DNA of 64,000 bases from Gigantopelta aegis (lineage: Eukaryota; Mollusca; Gastropoda; Neomphalida; Peltospiridae): positions 26,730,795 to 26,794,794 of the forward strand of contig NC_054704.1 of NCBI RefSeq assembly GCF_016097555.1, given 5' to 3'. Within the stretch, counting starts at the first letter, position 1; each line of letters opens with the position of its first letter. A model generated the notes under the pieces. That model was given only the letters and a program-made list of their open reading frames with translations. It did no database searches and was not told the origin of the DNA. A program made the translations under genes and the position numbers. Positions 40,901-52,539 of the stretch are shown here, one piece after another.

Positions 40901-43900
40901 GGCTGAACTGAGAACATCTCTCGATGTGAATATATGTCACGCTTCAGTCAGCTGACACCCACATGTCAAGAGACATCGTTGCGACTATTAAACAATACGA
41001 TGACACATAAGTAAATGTTGATGTAAATTTGTAGAAAAACAATAGTTGTTCGCATCAATGAATACTTAACTACACTTTCCTTTGTCTTTGTTAATTTTGT
41101 ACTTATGGTCGAGAGCACGCATGCAGATCGCGATCGTGGGAAATGAACATGCAGTATTTATACAAATTGCAGTTAAACGTGCACTGAATAAAATTTGTTT
41201 ACAATAATCATATTTGTTAGATAATGTTGTAAATTTGTAAGACTGTGAGGTGACATTTAATAAGTTAGCTGGACTTTAAAAAGACCGTAAATTTGTATTT
41301 TATTAACGTTTTTTTGGTGGGGTTTTTAATAAATGGAATATACTGTGGAGTCGGCATTCTTAGCCTAGGTATTTTATAAGCAGAAATCACAAGCATTTAA
41401 CACGACGCTGAAATCAACAGCAACAACATGGCGCAAATTATGAAATTGTTGGGGGTGGTGAATTGATGGGTTACTTAAAAAAAAAGTTAGAAAAAAAGAA
41501 AAAAAGAAGCAATTCAAACTAACATGTGGGTGTACAGTGTACTGGCTTCCAACTGTGAAGATAATGCATCCCCCCACCCTGCACTGAAAAATTGAAGTAA
41601 TATATTAACTGACCCTACCCCCATTGCTGTCTTTGATTTTGATCAGGTAATATGGGTTTGTTATTCAGATTTATTCCAGTTGGTACAAAATAGCTGGAAA
41701 AGATGCATTTTCATATCCATATATAAATACTCAATACAGTAATGTATAAAACAATTTTTGCTAAAACATTTTCATTATGGCTAATAAAAATTCCATTTGG
41801 CTAATATTTTGGCTACAGGTATTTTTGATCCAGGGTGAGCCCTGCCACACATTAGAAAGTGAAAACAGCTATAATTTTTCAGGGGAAATTTGGGAAATTG
41901 ATTCCTGTAATATTCCCATAAATTAAAATTATCAGAATCCAATCTCTTAGATTACAACCCCCCCCCCCCCCAAAAAAAAAGAGAGCATTTAGTCTGATAT
42001 CTAGTGTAACATTTTTAAAAGGCTGTTTGAATGTAGAAATCATTGTGTGATTGAACCTTAAGTGGATATAAGTACAAAAAGTAATTAAAAATTAAAATAA
42101 TAATGTTTTTAAACTGTAGGAAGCCTGAACTCGAGTGATGCCGAGAACCTGTTGGGTTATGAGATCTACAGCTGTGCTCTGGCCGACATCCTCAGTGATC
42201 CGTCACTGGTTACCCCCATCACGGTGGGGCTGTATGCCAAGTGGGGCAGTGGCAAGTCCTTCTTACTGGGAAGACTTACAGGTCAGTAGTTTTAATGTAT
42301 TGACCGGCCTCGGTGGCGTCGTGGCAGGCCATCGGTCTACAGGCTGGTAGGTACTGGGTTCGGATCCCAGTCGAGGCATGGGATTTTTAATCCAGATACC
42401 GACTCCAAACCCTGAGTGAGTGATCCGCAAGGCTCAATGGGTAGGTGTAAACCACTTGCACCGACCAGTGATCCATAACTGGTTCAACAAAGGCCATGGT
42501 TTGTGCTATCCTGCCTGTGGGGAGCGCAAATAAAAGATCCCTTGCTGCCAATCGGAAGAGTAGCTCATGTAGTGGCAACAGCGGGTTTCCTCTCAAAATC
42601 TGTGTGGTCCTTAACCATATGTCTGACGCCATATAACCGTAAATAAAATGTGTTGAGTGCGTCGTTAAATAAAACACTTCTTTCTTTCTTTCTTTCTTTT
42701 AATGTATTGAGTCAGGAGGCTTGATTGTATATCGGAACTAAAGGGAGTATGCAGTAGGCCATCCCATTGGCTTTTAGGATGTTCGGACCAGACTACTAGC
42801 CGTAAGGGGGTGGAGTCCTCTTGTTTGAGGACAGGTAATAAAAGAGAAAACACTCCCAAGTTTTCTCCGTTCCTTCAATTTAGAAAGAACATATTGACAA
42901 AAGATTCCTCACTACTATTTAAAACCAGGGTTTCTGCCAGAGGGTACAATGGATATGGCGCCATACCCAAACAATTTTGCAGATTTTAATTTTTTTTAAG
43001 TTAACCTTTTGACAAAATTAATTAACAAGCTTACAACTGAGTAGTATTATATAATAAACAGTGCTTTTATATATTTCAGATGAGATGAAATCATTTACGA
43101 TGCAGAATGTTCAAGAACCGTTCACGTTTACGTGGGTTTTGTTCGTCTTTCTCCTAATCATCAACGTCATCATTGGTGAGGTGTTGGGGCTCACGGTGCG
43201 ATTTGAAGTGGGACTTGGTGTCGGATTAGGTCTCTTTGTCCCTGAATATGCTTTTCTAGGTATAAAATTGAAGTCTGTTTGTCAATTGTAGAAACAGCTT
43301 GCAAAATGTATAACCAGAACCAAATTCCACCAGATAGAACAAATCAAGCTATTTTCATTAATAATAAAACAAAAGTATCTTTTAAAAGTATTAATAAACC
43401 TTTTAAAAATAATTTTGCTATACCTCCAGTTAAATTTTATAATATTTTGTTTTTATTGACTCAAATGTAGCGTAAAAAAGTATTAAAATAGTATCCCACC
43501 ATTTTTGCACCAATGGTCTTGTTCGATGGAACATTTAAGGTGTATGCATTATCTTTAATAATCAAAACGTATTTCAGAAAAGCATTTTCTTGTCTAACCA
43601 TATGTCTGACGCTATATAACCGTAAATAAAATGTGTTGAGTGCGTCGTTAAATAAAACATTTCTTTCATTTTCTTGCCATTTTTCTTCTAAATTAAAAAA
43701 GTGGTGATTGTTCAGTTAGTTTTTTCCTTCCAAGAAATACGAGCTCAGGAGCATTTTTGACACTATTTTAAAATCAGAAATTGTCGAAACCATAATTATG
43801 AACATATGTCAAACAGTCCTAAAATAAATTTGTCATTTGGTTTAATAAACATGTCAAGTACAAAAAAGATTGCTTCTATATATATTTTTCTTTTTTAGGA

Positions 43901-46900
43901 GTGCTTTTGTTTTGTGCACAGCGGTATGAAATCAACTGGATAGTTCAGCTGAGTCGAGCTCTGGGCCGGAAACTGCAGATTTTAACACTATTACTGCAGA
44001 CGCTGTTCTGTAACCAACAACAGAAACAAGAGTTTAAGAAAATGGCTGAAATGGGAACAGTATTTTATGTCAGGTAAGACTCCCGGTTCAATTGTTCTTT
44101 GAGTAGTTAACTCTGAAGTTTGATTCGACATTAAAAGTTTGGTAAATTTCTTTTTTTATTAAGTTAGAATAAAACTTTGGAAATGTTTTATATCAAAATT
44201 GGGATGAAAATAATAAAAGTATGGGTACTATGGTGCATGACAGTGTATGAGAATATAAGCATAACTTTGTACGAAAATAGTTTGAGAGACAAAAGATTTG
44301 ACATTGAAAGTTTGGTAAATTTCTTTTTTTAATTAAGTTGGAATAAAACTTTGGAAATATTTTATATCAAAATTGGGATGAAAATAATGAAAGCATGTGT
44401 ACTAATGGTGCATGATAGTGCATGAGAATATAAGCATAACTTTGTACAAAAATAATTTAAAAGAGACTATGGATAATATTTTTGTTAACCTCCTGATATC
44501 TGTACGGGAATCATGTCATGGCTTGTGCCTTATTGTAACATCAAAGTAATAGCAGCACACAGTCACATACACAATGTAATTAAAATGGTGGCGCTATGAC
44601 AGGATTAACAATAGAAATATAACATAGAAATAGTGGTTATCTTAATTTTTGTTTTTGTGGGTAGCTTAAGTGCCATAGGTAGTTAACATTGTTCTTTCTA
44701 GAGGTCAGAATGTGGACATATGCACTGTGGAGGCACTGATTACTCTTGAAGCTAGGTCTTACAATACACGTCAGTGGGCCCATTGGGCTATTTCTCGTTC
44801 CAGCCAGTGCACCACGACTGGTATATCAAAGGCCGTGGTATGTGCTATCCTGTCTGTGGGAAAGTGCATATAAAAGATCCCTTGCTGCATTAGGAAAGAT
44901 GTAGCGAGTTTCCCCTGATGAATATAAGTAAGAATTACCAAATGTTTGACATCTAATAGCTGATGATTTTTTTGTACAATACATTAAATATTTGTTACTT
45001 TCAGTTTTTTGTTTTCTGAATGTACCCGTTTGACGAGTGTTGGCGGTGAGAAGTATTTGGCTGCGACTATTGCCACTCTGTGTGATGCTGTGGAATCTGA
45101 ATACAGCATGCTGGTTACCAGACTCTTCAGAGTGTTTAAGCCACCATTTGAAAGTGAGACTTTTTACAGGGATTTTTTTTTGTTGAATATTTTCATTATA
45201 TAAAGCTTCAGGTTTGCAAATGCTACATATCTGGAGCAACAGGCAATGCACAAGAAATTATGGTATACAGTTTCACCAAATATTAGATTGTTTAATTTTC
45301 TTACATGGCCATTTATAACATTTTTACTTGGAAGCAATGAAAAATTATTGCTTTTATGTTGAACAATTGCTATAAATTATTATTGCTACAAATAAACCTG
45401 TAATTTCTTTGTAAAGAACGTTGCAATGTTTTTTTTCTTATTATTTTTTTCACACTATAAGAAGCGCATGTTTAAGACTTTGATGCATTCCATAACCAGT
45501 AGATTTCCATGTAATAAACATTGTAATGTTTTTGATTTTTTCTCCTTGTTTTTCAAAATACAAGAAGCACATGTTTAAGACTCTCTGCAACATTCCATAA
45601 CCAGTAGATTTCCGTATAAAGACCAGTGCAATGTTTTTTTCTCCTTGTTTTTCAGAATACAAGAAGCACATGTTTAAGACTCTCTGCTGCATTCCATACT
45701 TCATTTTTGTCATTCTCTTTCTGCTCGTCCTGGCTGTGGGTATCGCTATAGTCTGTGTGTACGGCATATCTGGAAACACTGCCGTCAATGCTGTGCTCAT
45801 CACCTTCGCCTCAATAATCGGCCTGACACTGATCAGCAACATGTTCCTGCTGGTGCAGGCCCTGGCCGCGATCATCGTGTCCCAGAAGGCGCGCGTCCTC
45901 AGGTTTTCCAACAAAATTGCAGTGCTCAAGATGGACGGCTTCATGGAAAAGCTGAAGGAGGAGGTCGACCTCATGAGTCAGATGGTCAACTGCATGGACT
46001 TCTTCACCAACAAGCAGACGCGACTTGTCATCATCGTCGATGGCCTCGACAGCTGCGAGCAAGATAAAGTTCTACAGGTAAGGCTTTGGTGGGAATTTGT
46101 TTGCTGTCTTCCCCAATATCTCCCCACACACACACACACACCTGAGTCTAGTGTTGGGAATCGGTTGCAATTTCATCATTGATCATCGGTTATAATTAGT
46201 TTGTAGACGGACGGTAAGGCTTACGTGGCAATTTGTTTGCTGTCTTCCCCAATATCTACCTACCCCACCCCTACCTAAGTCTAATGTTGGGAATTGGTTG
46301 CAATTCCATCATTGGTCATTGGTAATAATTAGTTCATAAGCGGCTGTGAGCAAGATAAAGTTCTACAGGTAAAGCTTTAGTGGGATTTTGTTTGCTGCCT
46401 TCCTCAATACTCCATCCCCCCCCCACCCGAGACTAGTGTTGGGAATCAGTTGCAATTTCAACATTGATCATTGGTTATAATTAGTTCATAGATGGACTCG
46501 ACGGCTGTGAGCAAGATATATTTCTACAGGTATGGCTTAGGTGGGAATTTGTTTGCTGTCTTTCCCACTACTTCCCCTCCCCCACCCGAGTCTAATGTTG
46601 GGAATTGGTTGCAATTTCATCATTGATCATCGGTTATAATTAGTTTGTAGACGGACTCAACATCTTTAAGCAAGATATAGTTCTACAGGTATGGCTTAAG
46701 GCTCATGGAGACTAGCTGTGCGGTCTGACTGATGCATCTGCGGCTTGCATTTTTGGCATATACACCATATACAATTATTTCATTGTGGCTGGCAGCATGC
46801 ATATAGCAGACACATACATTGCATGCATCCAGTCTAGACATTCTTATTGAAACTAATGTATTTTGATTTTGTTTAGCCAGACTGCATGCACACACTTTTT

Positions 46901-49900
46901 TAAGTTATGGATTGATGCAAATGTACTATCACCCTCTTAGCAATATTATATAGGGAATAACTGTTTACTGTCTTAAGATATCGGCTTTATCCTGCGAAGT
47001 AACCAGTTATTTCTTTTATCCTGCAATACTACAGGAATATTCGGAAAATCGTTATTTATTCCAGTTTTGTGTACGCAAATCGAGTATTGGCAACATAGCA
47101 AGGAGTTTGCCGTATGATGTCATACAAGATACATGACGTCATTATTTGTAAGACGCTAGCTACATTCTGTCACATTAAAAAAGAGTTTCTAAACTCTTAA
47201 TTCATATATAAATATACAAGTTTTGTATTGTTATCACAAAACTAAAAGTTATTTGTATTTACTGTACTTCAACAAATGATTTAAAGAGTATGTTTACTGC
47301 AAATCTATTCTGAAATACTTGAGTCGAATCGGGCTTATGTCACGTGACCTATATTTTCTAGTCATCATATCTTGCCAATATATACAGTAATTGCTGGATA
47401 AATTCTTTATTACATCCCCGTAACAATTTGTTGGGCCCAGTAGCTGACATGTATTTATTTTAAATTAGCAGGAATCTTAGAATGCTTGTTTAACTTATTT
47501 TTTTCCATACAGGTACTAGACACTGTGAATGCATTGTTTGCCGAGGATAATTCCCCATTCATTACCGTTCTTGCTGTGGATCCGCACATCATCATAAAGG
47601 GCATTGAACAAAATCTGATGTCTTCTGTGCACGACTCCAACATCAACGGGTACGACTACCTCCGCAACGTGGTGCAACTGCCATTCTATCTGCAGGCTCA
47701 GAACTTGAGGATACAGAGGATGGAAAGTGTGGAGAGACAGCGCACAGAGTCCACAAGCTCCACTGTCAAGGTGAGTGTCTCGGATGGGCCCATTGGGCTA
47801 TTTCTTGTTCCAGGCAATGCACCACGACTGGTATTTTATAGGCCATGGTATGTTATCTTGACTGTGGAATAGTGCATATAAAAGACCCCATGCTACTAAT
47901 GGAAAAATGTAGTGTGTTTCCTCTCTAAGAAAGGGTGGGACATAGCCCAGTGGTAAAGCACCTGCTTGATGCGTGGTCGACCAGCCTCAGTGGCATCGTG
48001 GTTAGGCCATCGGTCTACAGGCTGGTAGGTACTGGGTTCGGATCCCAGTCGAGGCATGGGATTTTTAATCCAGATACCGACTTCAAACCTTGAGTGAGTG
48101 CTCCGCAAGGCTCAATGGGTAGGTGTAAACCACTTGCACCGACCAGTGATCCATAACTGGTTCAACAAAGGCCATGGTTTGTGCTATCCTGCCTGTGGGA
48201 AGCGCAAATAAAAGATCCCTTGCTGCTAATTGGAAAGAGTAGCCCATGTAGTGGCGACAGCGGGTTTCCTCTCAAGATTTGTGTGGTTCTTAACCATACG
48301 TCTCATGCCATATAACCGTAAATAAAATGTGTTGAGTGCATCGTTGAATAAAACATTTCTTTCTTTCTTTCTGATGTGTGGTTGGTTTGGGATCGGTAGC
48401 CCCATTGGGCTATTGCTCATTCCAGCCAGTACACCACGACTGGTATATCAAAGGCCATGGCATGTGCTATCCTGTGTGTGTGATGGTGCATATGCAAGAT
48501 CCCTTGCTACTAATTGAAAAATGTAGGGTTTCCTCTCTAAGACTAAATGTCAAAATACCAAATGTTTGACATCCAATAGCCGATGATTAATAAATGAATG
48601 GTAATTTTGACATATAGTCTTAGAGAGGAAACCCACTACACTTTTCCATTAGTAGCAAGGGATCTTTTATATGATATGTACCATCTCATAGACAGAATAA
48701 CACATACCATGGCCTTTGATATACCAGTTGTAGTGCACTAGCTTGAGCAACAAATAGCTCAATGGGTCACCGACGGGGATCGACCTCAGACGGTCCACGC
48801 ATCAAGCAAGCACTTTACCACTGGGCTATGTCCCAACCCTTTTTAGAGAGGAAACTCGCTACATTTTTTCAGTAGTAGCAAGGGGACTTTTTATATGCAC
48901 CATCCCACAGACTGAATAACACATACCACAACCTTTTGATATACCAGTCGTGGTGCACTGGCTGGAACGAGAAATAGCTCAATGGACCCACTGACGTGGA
49001 TCAATCTCAGACCAACCGGGCATCAAGCGAGCTCTTTACCAGTGGGCTACGTCAAGCCCCCTGTCTCAAACATATCTCATCACCTGTTTGATGAAAGGTT
49101 TTTTTTTCTTAGTTAAAGGGCAGGACGTATTGGTCTAGGATCGATCCCTGTCAGTGGGCCCATTGGGCTATTTCTCATTTCAGTGTACCACAACTGGCAT
49201 ATCAAAAGCAGTGGTATGTGCTATCCTGCTTTTGGGATGGTGCATATAAAAAAATATGTTTGACAGCCAGTAGCCAGTGATTAATAAATCAGTGTGCTTT
49301 AGTGGTGATGGTAAGCAAAAACAAACTTTTAACTTTTTTTCTTATTTAACAACTCCACTAGACAGAGATGGAAGTTTTCTGGAATGTTCTGGATTTTGAA
49401 TCGTTTGTACAGTGTTTTCGCTGTTTGTCAAACAATTTCCATATTCTCTGTTCAAAACTTACGATATTGTTTAGGCTAAATGAGATTGCCATTTTAGACC
49501 ATTGTACAACCCTTTCCCTTCAGCTAATCTTTGTCCCAACTACCAATATTAGTTTTACAGACTTTTTTCACAATACTTCAAGATAATGAACTGAAATTTT
49601 GTTTAAAGCTTTATCATGTACTGTTACAGATCAAGTTTGACTTTTATTTACCCATTTTTTTCACAGAGTTTTGGTCCTTGAACTGAGGAGATAAGACCAT
49701 TTGTTGAGCCCAAATTTTTACCAGCTTAGGTGGTGCAGTGGTTAAGCCATCGGACTACAGGCTGATAGGTACAGGGTTCGCAGCCCGGTACAGGCTCCAA
49801 CCCAGAGCGAGTTCTTAAGGACTCAGTGGGTAGGTGTAAGGCCACTACACCCTCTTTTCTCTCACTAACCACGGAAATAAGTTGAAATAAATGAGCCCAA

Positions 49901-52484
49901 TAGGGCACTTGTATTGCTCTAGCAGTACTTTTGGAATACTTGTTAAATTTGAAGTGAATAAATATTAAACATGAATCTAAGACATCATCCATCCTGCTCC
50001 CTCTTGCACTTCAGTCCTCAAAGCAATACACAGTAAGTAGTTTTTAACTGATTATTTACTTGACAAAGCATGTTTGTTTAACAGAAATCATACCAGCATC
50101 AAGACTCTACAATGTCAGCAGGTAGTGCTGAGAACAAGTACATTAAGAGACTCGCGCGATCCAGTCGACACGGCAGCATTTCCAGTATTCAACCGTTTGT
50201 GAGTGCGTCATCATTCGACCTGTCTCACACAGTCATCCGAAATGACTACTTCAGCGATATCAATCCACGGAGTATGAAACGACTTATGAATATTGTCGCT
50301 GTCACAGGTTTGTCTCTGTGTCTCTTTGTCTCTGTGTCTGTCTGTCTCTGTGTCTGTTTGTCTCTGTCTGTTTCTGTGTCTGTCTGTCTCTGTATCTGAT
50401 TGTCTCTGTGTATGTTTGTCTCTGTCTATGTTTGTCTCTGTGTCTGTCTGTCTCTGTGTCTGATTGTCTCTGTGTCTGATTGTCTCTGTGTATGTTTGTC
50501 TCTGTGTCTGTTTGTCTCTGTCTATGTTTGTCTCTGTGTCTGTTTGTATCTGTGTATGTTTGTCTCTATGTCTGTTTGTCTTTATGTCTGTTTGTCTCTG
50601 TGTCTGTTTGTATCTGTGTATGTTTGTCTCTGTATGTTTGTCTGTCTCTGTGTCTGTTTGTCTCTGTGTCTGTCTCTGTGTCTGTCTGTCTCTGTGTCTG
50701 TCTGGATCTGTGTCTGTCTTGTTTCTGTGTCTGTCTGTCTCTGTGTCTGTCTGTCTCTGTGTATGTTTGTCTCTGTCTATGTTTGTCTCTGTGTCTGTTT
50801 GTCTCTGTGTATGTTTGTCTTTGTGTCTGTTTGTCTCTGTATGTTTGTCTGTCTCTGTGTCTGTTTGTCTCTGTGTCTGTCTGTCTCTGTGTCTGTATGT
50901 CTCTGTGTCTGTCAGTCTCTGTGTATGTTTGTTTCTGTGTCTGTTTGTCTCTGTGTCTGTCTGTCTCTGTGTCTGTCTGTCGCTGTGTCTGTCTGTCTGT
51001 CTGTCGCTGTGTCTGTCTGTCTGTTGCTGTGTCTGTCTGTCTGTCCCTGTGTCTGTTTGTCCCTGTGTCTGTCTGTCTCTGTGTCTGTCTGTTACTGTGT
51101 CTGTCTGTTTCTCTGTGTCTGTCTGTCTCTGTCTCTGTGTCTATGTATGTTTGTCTCTAGTAGTAGTAGTGTTAAAGGGTCTTGTTTCTTATGTGGAATA
51201 GATACAAATTTGTGCAGGATTTCCTGGTGCACATGTTAAAATGTACATCCACCATCAGGTAAGTTAAAAAGTTATTTGTTTAACAACACCACTTGAGCAC
51301 ATTGATTTATTAATCATCAGCTATTGGATGTCAAACGTTTGGTAATTTGACATACAGTCTTAGAGTTTAAACCTGCTACATTTTTCCATTAGTAGTAAGG
51401 GATCTTTTACATGCACCATCTTACATACAGGATAGCACATGTCATGGCCTTTAATTTACCAGTCTTTATGCACTGACTGGAATGAAAAATAGTCCAATGG
51501 GTCCACTAACAGGATCAATCTTAGACCGACTATGCATCAGGCGAGTGCTTTACCAACTAGGCTAAAGCTCAGATTCTTGAGACTTGTGTCAGAAAAAACA
51601 AAACCCACAAAAGGACTGGTGCCAGAAACTATTACTCTCCCTTGGCAGTCTTCATTAGTAAACAGCTGGCAGCTATGTTTGGTGGCTATAGCTACTTCCA
51701 CCACTGCCTAATATTCATACATTTCAAAAATACATCTCATTGCAGGAGACAATATTTCAGAATCTTAGGTAACCGGAAGTCGGTTCACGTGAGTTTTACT
51801 TAGGTAACCGATTGTTCAGTTACGTGAATATAGTTCTAGTAACCGATGAGTTAGACCTACATAATTGTAAAACACTTGAACTACGGTTCTATGCTACATT
51901 GGTGGTTCAAATGTATTAAAAAAATAAATTGATTTTCAATTTGACTTCTGATAAGGTACTTATAATTTTGAGAAATTAATGGTTCACCGCGTAGCCAATT
52001 GGCGGTTCACCGCGTAGCCAATTGGCGGTTCACGTGATTTTAAAGTTGCATAACCGACACGCAAACAGAACAACGGTTCTCGTGAAATATTGTACCCTGT
52101 CATTAAATTCTGTAAACATATCCACCTACCTTTCCCAAACAGTTTCCCTGAAAATGGTGCGCTGAGATGACATTAAACAAACATAGTATCTTTATCCCAT
52201 TTTTGGAAGCTTACATTGATGGTTTCTGGTCTCTGAGAATTGAACATTTGTGTAAATCATTTATGGGTTACGCAAAAACAACTAGGTCACTGCGACATAC
52301 ACAGCTAGGTCACTGCGACATACACAGCTAGGTCACTGCGACATACACAGCTAGGTCACTGCGACATACACAACTAGGTCACTGAGACATACACAACTAG
52401 GTCACTGCGACATGCACAACTAGGTCACTGCAACATACACAACTAGGTCACTGCAACATACATTTGTCCATACTCGTTTTTATA

Positions 52485-52539
<55 letters not shown>

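Noticed and set aside
43176..43180. Alternative donor that would end KIDINS220 exon 14 early at 43175
   Set aside because: It keeps the phase but removes the second membrane segment that aligns with the family; the donor at 43260 is preferred.
50400..51239. Open frame of 279 codons and two overlapping ones rich in Cys, Val, Leu and Ser
   Set aside because: All are products of the CTGTGT microsatellite, open in all three frames, and begin inside an intron.
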